Below, piece by piece: positions 35,781-43,528 of a stretch of 64,000 nucleotides of DNA. Below the pieces are notes generated by a model. The model was given only the letters and a program-made list of their open reading frames with translations, had not been told where the DNA came from and did no database searches. The stretch spans positions 44,669 through 108,668 of the forward strand of contig CAYFFV010000006.1 in NCBI GenBank assembly GCA_964342695.1, given 5' to 3'. Every line of letters starts with the position of its first letter. Position 1 is the stretch's first letter. The stretch comes from CAYFFV01 sp964342695. GTDB lineage: Bacteria > Acidobacteriota > Vicinamibacteria > Vicinamibacterales > UBA8438. The translations under genes were made by a program, and so were the position numbers.

Positions 35781-36380
35781 ATGATTGGGCATCTCACCGG
35801 ACAATTAATTGATAAACAACCGAATAGAATTCTTATTGATGTGAATGGGGTTGGCTACGAACTGCATGTCCCATTGTCGACCTTTTATGGGCTCGGAGAC
35901 ACAGGCGAGACCGTGTCCGTGAAGGTGTATACGCATGTTCGTGAAGATGCTCTTGTATTGTTTGGATTTCTTACAAAACTTGAATTACAAGTATTTGAAC
36001 TCCTAATATCGATTAGTGGCGTAGGTCCTAGGTTGGCTCTTTCAGTACTGTCAGGGATTGAGCCTCCAGAACTGGTCGCTGCGGTCAAGAATGGAGATGT
36101 TGACCGACTTACCCGTATTCCGGGAGTAGGTAGAAAAACTGCAGAACGAATAGGGTTAGAGTTAAAAGATCGTCTTGCTACCTATCTTGACGAAGATTCC
36201 ACGGATGCCGAAGTGATTTCAAGTGACCACAGAGATGAACGCGCGGATGTACTATCAGCTTTGCTTAATCTTGGTTACCATCGAAAGTTAGCAGAACGTG
36301 CCGTAGACGTAGCTGTTGAATCTGATGCTCAGGGTTTCGAGCTGACATTGCGACAAGCATTACGTGAGTTGGCCAAGTAA
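35781..36380 (+). CDS. ruvA: Holliday junction branch migration protein RuvA
   Basis: The 199-residue protein binds four-way junctions as a tetramer and loads RuvB. It begins MIGHLTGQLI, preceded by CGAGG, which fixes the start at 35781. Two helix-hairpin-helix motifs (ISISGVGPRLALSVLSG and LTRIPGVGRKTAERIGLEL) and the acidic linker plus C-terminal domain III (DVLSALLNLGYHRKLAE) are present. It sits between ruvC and ruvB (14-base gap). Confidence 0.96.
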   Translation: MIGHLTGQLIDKQPNRILIDVNGVGYELHVPLSTFYGLGDTGETVSVKVYTHVREDALVLFGFLTKLELQVFELLISISGVGPRLALSVLSGIEPPELVAAVKNGDVDRLTRIPGVGRKTAERIGLELKDRLATYLDEDSTDAEVISSDHRDERADVLSALLNLGYHRKLAERAVDVAVESDAQGFELTLRQALRELAK

Positions 36381-36394
36381 AACAGGAATCAAGA

Positions 36395-37414
36395 ATGACC
36401 ACTGACAGAGTTGTAAGTTCGGCACAAGAAGTAGAAGAAGCGCATTATGAAGTTGGACTGCGCCCAAAGACTCTTTTGGATTATGTAGGACAAGAACGTG
36501 TGCGTGAAAATTTATCGGTGTCGATATCTGCAGCCTGTAAACGTGAAGAGGCCCTTGACCATGTTTTGTTGTACGGGCCTCCCGGTTTAGGAAAAACGAC
36601 CTTGGCGTATGTCGTTGCCCAAGAACTGGGAGTATCCGTTCGAGCAACTTCAGGACCGGTTCTCGAGAAACCAGGTGATCTCGCCGCTTTACTAACAAAC
36701 CTGCAGAAGCACGAGGTTCTATTCATCGACGAAATTCATCGAATAAGTCCGACTATTGAAGAGATACTTTATCCGGCTATGGAAGATTATGAGTTGGATA
36801 TTATGATTGGCCAAGGTCCTAGTGCGCGTTCAGTGAAGGTGCCTTTACAAAAATTTACTTTAATGGGAGCGACCACGCGTGCGGGATTGTTGACAGGGCC
36901 CTTACGCGCAAGATTCGGTATCGTCCACAGATTAGACTTTTATAGTGTCGAAGAACTACATCAGATTATTGATCGTTCTGCTCGTATTCTTGGTGTGTCA
37001 ATTGAGAGTTCGGCAACCACGGAACTGGCTCGTCGTGCACGGGGTACTCCAAGGGTGGCAAATCGTTTGTTACGGCGTGTTCGTGATTACGCTGAGGTGC
37101 GCGCTGATGGAAAAATTAGTCTTGCAGTCGCTGAGCAAGCGTTAGGAATGCTTGAGGTTGATAATAATGGTTTTGATGAAGCGGATAGACGTTTGCTTAG
37201 AGCGATTATTGACAAATTTGGTGGTGGCCCCGTGGGGCTTGGGAGTATTGCAGCGGCTATTAGTGAAGAGAAAGAAGCGATTGAGGATATTTACGAGCCG
37301 TTTTTAATACAGAGTGGTTTTCTGGATCGAACCCCAAGGGGGCGTATTGCGACCGCGCGAGCCTACGAATATTTTGGTTTGACTGAACCTAACCGGGATG
37401 CGCAGCTTTGGTGA
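36395..37414 (+). CDS. ruvB: Holliday junction helicase RuvB
   Basis: The hexameric AAA+ motor that drives branch migration with RuvA. Walker A is YGPPGLGKTTLAYVVA, Walker B LFIDEIHR, sensor 1 MGATTRAGLLTGPLRARFG includes the arginine-finger region, and the winged-helix end has GFLDRTPRGRIAT. Length is 339 residues, normal for the family. The stop overlaps a GTG at 37411 that can start fabH, suggesting coupling. Confidence 0.97.
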   Translation: MTTDRVVSSAQEVEEAHYEVGLRPKTLLDYVGQERVRENLSVSISAACKREEALDHVLLYGPPGLGKTTLAYVVAQELGVSVRATSGPVLEKPGDLAALLTNLQKHEVLFIDEIHRISPTIEEILYPAMEDYELDIMIGQGPSARSVKVPLQKFTLMGATTRAGLLTGPLRARFGIVHRLDFYSVEELHQIIDRSARILGVSIESSATTELARRARGTPRVANRLLRRVRDYAEVRADGKISLAVAEQALGMLEVDNNGFDEADRRLLRAIIDKFGGGPVGLGSIAAAISEEKEAIEDIYEPFLIQSGFLDRTPRGRIATARAYEYFGLTEPNRDAQLW

Positions 37415-38478
37415 GCAAAGCGACACTGAAAGGGAAAGACATTTTGAAAACAAAGGAATACGGGAATAGATTGAGAGGGGGAACACAGCTTCGGGCAACG
37501 CGTATCGCGTCGCTTGCCACCTATGTCCCACCGAGGTTACTGAAAAATGAAGATATCGAAAAAATTGTTAATACCTCAAATGAATGGATTCTGAAACGGA
37601 CTGGTATTCAACAGAGGCACGTGGTTGATCCTGGGGTGGCGACGTCAGATTTAGCCCGAGAGGCTTCAGTTTTGGCAATTGAGCAGGCAGGGTTAAAACC
37701 TGACGACATTGGTTTTATAGTCGTTGCGACTACTACTCCGGATATGTTGTTCCCGAGTACGGCCTGTCTCGTGCAAGACAAAATAGGTGCTTCCAACGCT
37801 TGGGGTTTCGATCTTGGTGCCGCGTGCTCCGGTTTTACCTACGCTTTAACGACTGGCGCCCATATGGTCGCAAGTGGTGCGCACGATCATGCGCTTGTAA
37901 TTGGTGCCGATGTGATGTCTTCAATTATTGACTATCAAGATCGTGCTACCTGCGTTTTGTTTGGAGATGGTGCGGGTGCTGCCGTAATTTCTCCTGCTGT
38001 TAAGGACGACGAGGGGTTGATTGATTTTTCACACGAAGTTGATGGAAGTGGAGGTCCGGCACTTTGTATGCCTGCAGGTGGAAGTTTAAAACCGGCAAGT
38101 CATGAAACCGTCGATGAGAGGATGCATTATGTGCATCAGGATGGGCCAACAGTATTTAAATTCGCAGTCCGAAAGATGGAAGAAATTTGTCGGCGCATAC
38201 TAGATGCCAACAAATTAGATGCTGGGGACATCGATCTTTTTGTGTCGCACCAGGCGAATCGACGAATTATTCTTAATACGGCTGAACGCTTGGGTCTTCC
38301 ATCCCAAAAGGTTGTAATTAATATAGAACAGTATGGTAATACTACGGCTGCTACTATTCCCCTTGCTCTTGGTGATTGCGTTAGATCTGGGCGATTGAAA
38401 AAGGGCGATTGCGTTTTACTTGTATCTGTCGGAGCGGGTTTTACAGTCGGTGCTATTTTGTTACGTTGGGCATATTGA
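37411..38478 (+). CDS. fabH: 3-oxoacyl-ACP synthase III (FabH/KASIII)
   Basis: This condensing enzyme starts fatty-acid synthesis by joining acetyl-CoA to malonyl-ACP. The catalytic triad is clear: Cys in DLGAACSGFTYAL, His in FVSHQANRRI and Asn in EQYGNTTAATIPLAL. The family start is normally near RIASLATYVPPRLL, so the 20-30 residue basic leader from the GTG at 37411 is long; internal TTG codons (for example 37444) are alternatives. The gene overlaps ruvB and ends directly before queA. Confidence 0.93.
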   Translation: MSKATLKGKDILKTKEYGNRLRGGTQLRATRIASLATYVPPRLLKNEDIEKIVNTSNEWILKRTGIQQRHVVDPGVATSDLAREASVLAIEQAGLKPDDIGFIVVATTTPDMLFPSTACLVQDKIGASNAWGFDLGAACSGFTYALTTGAHMVASGAHDHALVIGADVMSSIIDYQDRATCVLFGDGAGAAVISPAVKDDEGLIDFSHEVDGSGGPALCMPAGGSLKPASHETVDERMHYVHQDGPTVFKFAVRKMEEICRRILDANKLDAGDIDLFVSHQANRRIILNTAERLGLPSQKVVINIEQYGNTTAATIPLALGDCVRSGRLKKGDCVLLVSVGAGFTVGAILLRWAY

Positions 38479-39531
38479 TTGACAACTTCTCTTTCTGCAT
38501 TTGATTTCGATCTTCCTGCTGAGCTCATCGCTCAAGCTCCCAGAACACCTCGTGATCAAGCGCGACTTTTTGGGTTGCAGCTAAGCTCAGACACCTACAC
38601 TCATGGCAGGATCACAGATCTCACGTCGTTGCTAATGCCGGGCGATGTCCTTGTAGTAAATGACACGCGTGTCTATCCGGCACGCCTGCTTGGTCGTCGG
38701 TTACCCAGCGGTGGTTCGGTAGAGTGTTTGTTGCTCTCACGGTTGGATTCTGATCGTTGGGAAGTCTTGTTGCATCCTGGTAATAAATTAAAGGAAGGCG
38801 ATCTAGTCATTTTTGAAAAAGGTTCTTATAAGCTTGAACTTGAGGTTTTGAGTAAGCATTTCTTCGGAAGACGAACGGTACGTTTAAGTGCTGTTAATAA
38901 GAGTGAAATATTTGAAGCGATTGATGCAATTGGTCATGTTCCACTTCCTCCGTATATCAAGAGAGCAGACGAGGAGGCAGATCTCTCTCGATATCAGACA
39001 GTCTACGCTCGTGTTCGAGGTTCTGTTGCTGCTCCTACTGCCGGATTGCACTTTACGCCAACACTTTTAGAAGAAATCGAAAAAAAAGGCATCTTAATAA
39101 CAGCTGTTACTCTGCATGTTGGGTATGGGACATTTCAGCCCATTCGAACTCAAAATATTAAAGATCATAGTGTTGGAGCTGAGTTGTTTGACGTGACTCA
39201 AGAAGCGGCAGCTTTGATCAACGCCGCTCTTGATGAACGTCGCCGAGTGGTGGCAGTGGGAACCACTACTACCCGTGTATTGGAAACATTAGCTATTCGT
39301 GGAGAGGGTCGAGTTTTTTCGGGACGAGGAAAAACAGATCTTTATATTCACCCTGGGTTTTCTTTTATGGTTGTTGACGCCTTGTTGACTAATTTTCATC
39401 TTCCGCGTTCGTCCCTTCTGGTTTTGGCGTCTGCCTTTGCTGGTCGAGAACGGTTGCTATCGGCTTACCAAGAGGCGATAGTCCGGGGCTATCGGTTCTA
39501 CAGTTATGGTGATGCGATGTTTATTTCTTAG
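38479..39531 (+). CDS. queA: tRNA preQ1(34) S-adenosylmethionine ribosyltransferase-isomerase QueA
   Basis: QueA adds the ribosyl part of SAM to preQ1 in tRNA during queuosine synthesis. The 350-residue protein shows FDFDLPAELIAQAPRTPRDQ at the N-terminus, VVNDTRVYPARLLGRR, GSVAAPTAGLHFTP, HVGYGTFQPIRT and VDALLTNFHLPRSSLLVLAS, all diagnostic. The start is TTG at 38479, abutting the fabH stop. queE and queC are 15 kb downstream, so the pathway is split in this window. Confidence 0.96.
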   Translation: MTTSLSAFDFDLPAELIAQAPRTPRDQARLFGLQLSSDTYTHGRITDLTSLLMPGDVLVVNDTRVYPARLLGRRLPSGGSVECLLLSRLDSDRWEVLLHPGNKLKEGDLVIFEKGSYKLELEVLSKHFFGRRTVRLSAVNKSEIFEAIDAIGHVPLPPYIKRADEEADLSRYQTVYARVRGSVAAPTAGLHFTPTLLEEIEKKGILITAVTLHVGYGTFQPIRTQNIKDHSVGAELFDVTQEAAALINAALDERRRVVAVGTTTTRVLETLAIRGEGRVFSGRGKTDLYIHPGFSFMVVDALLTNFHLPRSSLLVLASAFAGRERLLSAYQEAIVRGYRFYSYGDAMFIS

Positions 39532-39570
39532 CAGTAGATGCGTAATTCAGGCTTGATTTCCTAGAGTTTT

Positions 39571-39599
39571 CTGTCAGTGAGGAGTCCCTTGGTTATAAT
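39571..39599 (+). promoter_or_regulatory. Sigma70-type promoter for the CAU tRNA
   Basis: A perfect TATAAT (39594-39599) is preceded at 17 bases by CTGTCA (39571-39576), a four-of-six match to TTGACA. The tRNA begins 25 bases after the -10 box. This is the clearest promoter for a stable RNA in the window. Confidence 0.65.
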
Positions 39600-39623
39600 G
39601 ACATGATGTTGAATGGTGAACAT

Positions 39624-39700
39624 GCCGGTGTAGCTCAGCTGGTTAGAGCGAGCGGCTCATATCCGCTAGGTCCGGGGTTCAAGTCCCTGCGCCGGCACCA
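39624..39700 (+). tRNA. tRNA with CAU anticodon, probably elongator tRNA-Met
   Basis: A complete 77-base cloverleaf with encoded CCA. The acceptor stem GCCGGTG/CGCCGGC, D stem GCTC/GAGC, anticodon stem AGCGG/CCGCT with loop CTCATAT (anticodon CAT at 39658-39660), and T stem CGGGG/CCCTG all pair. The anticodon stem lacks the GGG/CCC pairs of initiator tRNA. The D arm and anticodon arm resemble Bacillus elongator tRNA-Met. A CAU tRNA-Ile2, the TilS substrate, cannot be fully excluded by eye. Confidence 0.93.
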
Positions 39701-39768
39701 TTTTTAGTAAACGAAGCGTCGTTGAGAATGTTTCTAAGTTTTAAAGCGTACGATCTTTTGCTCCACTC

Positions 39769-39939
39769 TCAACCAGTAACCGATTTTCCCTCAAGCTTGG
39801 CAAGTCGACGTTCAATTTCAATCAGTTTATGAAGAATAATGATATGAGTCTTCTTCGCATCTATGCCGACAGGACTGGCTTCGCTGCTAATGATATTTTC
39901 AATGTTCTTGTAGATGTCGTCTGGAATTTTGATCTGCAT
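39769..39939 (-). CDS. 56-residue protein with C-terminal coiled-coil-like helix
   Basis: A short open frame reads MQIKIPDDIYKNIENIISS, then ASPVGIDAKKTH, then IIILHKLIEIERRLAKLEGK. The sequence looks like a real small protein: balanced charge, an N-terminal MQIKIPDDIY start similar to ribbon-helix-helix or antitoxin N-termini, and a heptad-like helix at the end. No partner toxin gene is adjacent. It lies between the tRNA and CHEGN copy H, 12 bases upstream of nothing coding on its strand except the tRNA spacer. I do not recognise a family. Confidence 0.55.
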   Translation of the reverse strand: MQIKIPDDIYKNIENIISSEASPVGIDAKKTHIIILHKLIEIERRLAKLEGKSVTG

Positions 39940-39951
39940 TTTAATTGATTT

Positions 39952-40887
39952 CTATTTTTTGTTTTTACGTTCACGTTCACGTTCACCTGCGAGAATATTG
40001 GACATCGCGTAATTTCCCTCGTGGCAAGCGTATTCATAAATCACATAATCTGACATTCGTGGCATTGGTCGTTCGACCGTCCATGGTTGTGTGTAAATAG
40101 TCTCATCCTCAATTGTAAATTGATAATCGATCTTGTTTTGGTCAATACGTGTGAAACGTTCAACGGAACGAGTTTTAGGTGTCGACGGAAATCGTAATTC
40201 TGTTTTGTCGCTGTAGTTGATGGTTTCAACAACTAGGGTGTTGCCTTCCCAGTATCCTCGAGAGTCACCATTCCATTGTCGAATTTTGTCGCTCAGATGT
40301 GGACGTCTATCAAGAGGAATGATTCGAACGTCGTGAATGTTTTCAACATGAATGGCCACATATTCTTGAGTTTGAAGGATGTGATAAGTGTTGTTGTAAC
40401 TTGTGCCGACAGGTGGAACACCATGATAGGTTATACATCTGTCCCATGCGCTTCTATCCAGCCACGAATCTGCGGGATGTTCCTTCCTGTGTTTCCTTAA
40501 CGATAAAACCTGTTCCTGTCCCTTCTCATTGAGTGGTAGTTGGCCATTTGACGGATCGATAATTTGAGAAGTGCGTCGATCCGGAAGGACTTCTCCTCGA
40601 TCTACCCAGAACGCGTTGTACGCTCCTGGGTCAACTCCTGGTCTGTCAGGACGGTCAGCTTTAGCACGGGCGTTCCAAGTGGCAACTTCTTCAGGAGTAA
40701 AGAATTTACTTTTGATGTTATCTGGTCTTTGAAGAGGTGTGACGGTGGCGTAAGACCATATACCCTGTAAATCAGGATCTCCCCATATTGTTTGGAGATG
40801 ATTTGAAGTCTGCGCGTCAGAGATTAATGGATTTAAACTAAAAAAAATAAACGAAAAAAATAGAATTACGGCGATCCGAAGTTTCAT
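39952..40887 (-). CDS. CHEGN-family secreted protein, copy H (isolated copy)
   Basis: This 311-residue copy lies 18 kb away from the other seven, among housekeeping genes. The ATG at 40887 is preceded by GGAGG seven bases upstream; an in-frame ATG at 40941 lacks this. It has a signal peptide to about residue 26, WGDPDLQGIW (35-44), PLQRP, RRTSQIIDPSNGQLP, DRCITYHGVPPVGTSYNN, NIHDVRIIPLDRRPHLS, NGDSRGYWEGNTLVVETINY and YACHEGNYAMSNIL with Cys288. The C-terminus is a charged RERERKNKK tail encoded by a short GTTCAC repeat. It is divergent from an NTF2-like gene. Confidence 0.8.
   Translation of the reverse strand: MKLRIAVILFFSFIFFSLNPLISDAQTSNHLQTIWGDPDLQGIWSYATVTPLQRPDNIKSKFFTPEEVATWNARAKADRPDRPGVDPGAYNAFWVDRGEVLPDRRTSQIIDPSNGQLPLNEKGQEQVLSLRKHRKEHPADSWLDRSAWDRCITYHGVPPVGTSYNNTYHILQTQEYVAIHVENIHDVRIIPLDRRPHLSDKIRQWNGDSRGYWEGNTLVVETINYSDKTELRFPSTPKTRSVERFTRIDQNKIDYQFTIEDETIYTQPWTVERPMPRMSDYVIYEYACHEGNYAMSNILAGERERERKNKK
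39969..39986. repeat. Three tandem GTTCAC hexamers in copy H
   Basis: Three perfect copies of GTTCAC (39969-39986) encode the Glu-Arg repeats in the C-terminal tail of copy H. This is a simple-sequence tract that could change length by slippage in steps of two residues without a frameshift. Confidence 0.8.
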
Positions 40888-40934
40888 CCAATACCTCCAA
40901 ATTGAAATGACCAACATGTCATGATTGCCTAGGA

Positions 40935-40962
40935 TTGTCATATGTGCAAGTCTTCATATAAA
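40935..40962 (+). promoter_or_regulatory. Possible sigma70 promoter for the NTF2-like gene
   Basis: TTGTCA (40935-40940) and TATAAA (40957-40962) are 16 bases apart, about 50 bases before the TTG start at 41015. It lies in the divergent space between copy H and the NTF2-like gene. Confidence 0.4.
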
Positions 40963-41014
40963 GGAAAGCCGTGATAGCCTTTTTCTGTATGAAACGAATT
41001 AAAGGAGAATTATT

Positions 41015-41482
41015 TTGAGACTCAAAAATTTTTTTTCTATCATTTTTTTTGTAATTGTATCTTCAGGAACGATTTGGATCTTCGCTCAGTCAAAAACAAT
41101 TGAGTTTAACGCTCAAGATTATCTAGATATTCAACAGTTGTACGCTGAGTACAATCATGCGCTTGATGCTTCAGATGCTGAACGGTTTGCTGCTTTATTT
41201 TCTGAGGATGGTAGTCTCGCTGGTAATACGGGGCGGGATGCTCTTGTCCAGGTAATCAGAGGTACGGAACAGCTCTGGCAGGGTAAGTGGAGACATTTAT
41301 ATTCAAATCTGGTTATCACTCCGACGACAGATGGTGCTAACGGCACAAGTTTTTTGTTTGCGTATGACGTAACGACTAAACCTGCGACCATTACTAATAC
41401 CGGCATTTACACAGACAAGCTTGTTAAAACAAGCCAAGGATGGCGTTTTAAACAACGGACATTTTCAAACGATGCGCAGTAA
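41015..41482 (+). CDS. Secreted NTF2/SnoaL-like protein
   Basis: A 155-residue protein with a signal peptide (cleavage likely near FAQS) and one NTF2-like domain: LDIQQLYAEYNHALDASDAE, RFAALFSEDGSLAGNTG, LVITPTTDGANGTSF and VKTSQGWRFKQR. It is clearly a paralogue of the product at 12309, sharing IQQLYA, ITPT-DGA and KTSQGWR. The start is TTG at 41015 with AAAGGAG seven bases upstream. The following gene overlaps its end by 11 bases. Ligand unknown. Confidence 0.75.
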   Translation: MRLKNFFSIIFFVIVSSGTIWIFAQSKTIEFNAQDYLDIQQLYAEYNHALDASDAERFAALFSEDGSLAGNTGRDALVQVIRGTEQLWQGKWRHLYSNLVITPTTDGANGTSFLFAYDVTTKPATITNTGIYTDKLVKTSQGWRFKQRTFSNDAQ

Positions 41483-42065
41483 TTTTTTTCTTTCAATTTT
41501 GAAAGCAATTGCTTCTACGGTTTGTATTTTTTTTCTGATGGCGGAAACTAATTTTGTCGTCGGACAGTCAAATTCTGAGCAAATTGCAGAAGCAGTATCA
41601 GCGGCACCGGAAATCCTTCGGTCCGCTGCCACCGTCATTATCCGAGACGATCAAGGTGTGCCGACAATTCTTAGGCAAGGCAATAACGAATTGATTTGTG
41701 AGCCTGATGGTCCTGGTCGAGGTTTTGTTGTGGAGTGTTATCACAAGAGTTTTCAAGCAGTAATGGATTGGACATACCGACGTATGTCTGAGGGAGCTCG
41801 AAGTTTCGAGGATATGTTTGTTGGCGGAGGTCCTGATGCTGATGTTAGCCCAGGGGCCATTCATTATGCACTTGTTGGTCCAAGTCGTGATGAGGCAGAA
41901 TTACGTCTGTCGATTAGTCTTCCATTTGCTACTGCTGAATCGACGGCTCTCCCGGTTACGGAACAATCAAACGGACCTTGGCTTATGTGGGCCGGAACTT
42001 CGGCTGCTCACGTAATGTTTGGAGAAATTCCACCTGGTATTCCCGCTCAGTACCCTGGGAAGTGA
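41472..42065 (+). CDS. Secreted protein of unknown function
   Basis: The 197-residue product begins MRSNFFLSILKAIASTVCIF, a signal peptide ending near VVGQS. The mature part begins with a helix (EQIAEAVSAAPEIL), then AATVIIRDDQGVPTILRQG, two cysteines (LICEPDGPGRGFVVECY), and PWLMWAGTSAAHVMFG near the end. I do not recognise the family. The ATG at 41472 lies inside the last codons of the NTF2-like gene (11-base overlap), so the two are probably translated from one mRNA. Confidence 0.65.
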   Translation: MRSNFFLSILKAIASTVCIFFLMAETNFVVGQSNSEQIAEAVSAAPEILRSAATVIIRDDQGVPTILRQGNNELICEPDGPGRGFVVECYHKSFQAVMDWTYRRMSEGARSFEDMFVGGGPDADVSPGAIHYALVGPSRDEAELRLSISLPFATAESTALPVTEQSNGPWLMWAGTSAAHVMFGEIPPGIPAQYPGK

Positions 42066-42118
42066 TGAAAAATCAAGCTTTTGAAACTAATCTGAAATGG
42101 TAGGTTCAATTCAAATCT

Positions 42119-43528
42119 ATGTCGATTCATGAGTCTGTAATTCATCTTATTAATAAGGAAAATCTGATTCCTGAGGGCGGACGTGTGATGGCGGCATTGT
42201 CAGGAGGAAGTGATTCTGTAGCATTGACATTATTGTTGCGGGAACTTTCTCAGACAGAGAACTTTTCTTTGGTGGGAGTCGTTCATCTCAACCATCAACT
42301 TAGATCTAATGCCGATGCGGATGAGCAATTTTGCCGCGATTTTGCCAAAAAGTATGGACTAACAATAGAAGTAAAGCGTGTTGATGTACGAAGATGCGCA
42401 CAAGCGAAACATATTTCTCTTGAGGATGCTGGACATCGCGAAAGATATGCATTGTTTTCCAAGGTAGCGAAGTTGCACAGGGTGGATTGTGTGGCGACTG
42501 GTCATACTTTGGATGATCAGAGTGAAACATTATTGATGCGATTGATGCGCGGAGCAGGAACTGAGGCTCTTTCGGGAATTCGTCCGCGATCAGGTTGTGT
42601 CGTCCGTCCCTTACTTCATGTGTCCCGTAATGAACTGCGTACTTATGTAGGAGATAATGATGAAACGTTTAGAGACGATGAGAGTAATAAAGATTTACGA
42701 ATGATGCGGAATCGTGTGAGGCATCAATTAATTCCTTTTCTAGAAAAAAATTTTTCTTCATCCATTAATGCAACGCTTGCGAGAACAAGTGATCTTGCAC
42801 GTGCTGACGCAGAATGGATTGAAATGACGGTAGATCAAATAGCTGACGATGCTGTTACCTTCAGCAAAAATGCTGCGCGGGTGAACATAGAGGTGTTAAA
42901 TGGTCAGCCACTCGCGTTGTCTAGGCGTTCTGCTAGACGGGCTTTCAGGTACGTCAGTGATCAGGACATCGGCTTTGAACAGATAGATCGATTTCTATCT
43001 TTTGCTGGAACTGCAAAATTTGAGATAAAAACGGCTGATTTCCCGGGTTGTCGGATTGAAAGACAAGGCGAGGAACTGATCATTAGGCCGCCGCTCGTGA
43101 GGAAAAAAATAGAAGCGGCTAGAAAGTTTTCTTACAAATTTGGAGTACCCGGTGATATTGAAGTTCCGGAAGTAGGTATAGTTATTTCTGCAAAGCCGGT
43201 AATAAACGAGGATTCTGTTAAAAGTCTTGTTAAAAACTATTCAGCAATAGTTTCAGCAGATGAGTTGTTAGGGCCACTGATAGTCAGAAACTGGTTATCA
43301 GGTGACTCATTTGAACCCTTGGGGCTTGGTGGACGCAAAAAGTTGCAGGACTTTTTTGTAGATAAGAAAATTCCTCAAGTGATGCGCCACAAAGTACCCA
43401 TTGTCACCGATGCCGAACATAGGATAGTGTGGATCGTGGGCCATACGATATCTGAGAAATTTCGTGTAACCAATGACACCAAAGGCATGCTAATCTTGAA
43501 GGTGGCTAAATTAGGAGAAGAAGTTTGA
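42119..43528 (+). CDS. tilS: tRNA(Ile)-lysidine synthetase TilS
   Basis: TilS joins lysine to C34 of the CAU tRNA-Ile2 so that it reads AUA. The 469-residue protein has the PP-loop ALSGGSDSVALTLLL, GVVHLNHQLRSNADADEQF, ATGHTLDDQSETLLMRLMRG and EDAGHRERYALF, plus the C-terminal domain ending with FFVDKKIPQVMRHKVPIV and IVWIVGHTISEKF. Its stop overlaps the ftsH start by four bases. tilS-ftsH linkage is conserved in many bacteria. Confidence 0.95.
   Translation: MSIHESVIHLINKENLIPEGGRVMAALSGGSDSVALTLLLRELSQTENFSLVGVVHLNHQLRSNADADEQFCRDFAKKYGLTIEVKRVDVRRCAQAKHISLEDAGHRERYALFSKVAKLHRVDCVATGHTLDDQSETLLMRLMRGAGTEALSGIRPRSGCVVRPLLHVSRNELRTYVGDNDETFRDDESNKDLRMMRNRVRHQLIPFLEKNFSSSINATLARTSDLARADAEWIEMTVDQIADDAVTFSKNAARVNIEVLNGQPLALSRRSARRAFRYVSDQDIGFEQIDRFLSFAGTAKFEIKTADFPGCRIERQGEELIIRPPLVRKKIEAARKFSYKFGVPGDIEVPEVGIVISAKPVINEDSVKSLVKNYSAIVSADELLGPLIVRNWLSGDSFEPLGLGGRKKLQDFFVDKKIPQVMRHKVPIVTDAEHRIVWIVGHTISEKFRVTNDTKGMLILKVAKLGEEV

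Noticed and set aside
39624..39700. Calling the CAU tRNA as tRNA-Ile2, the substrate of the tilS product nearby
   Set aside because: The D and anticodon arms resemble elongator tRNA-Met more closely. A covariance model that separates Met and Ile2 CAU tRNAs would settle it.
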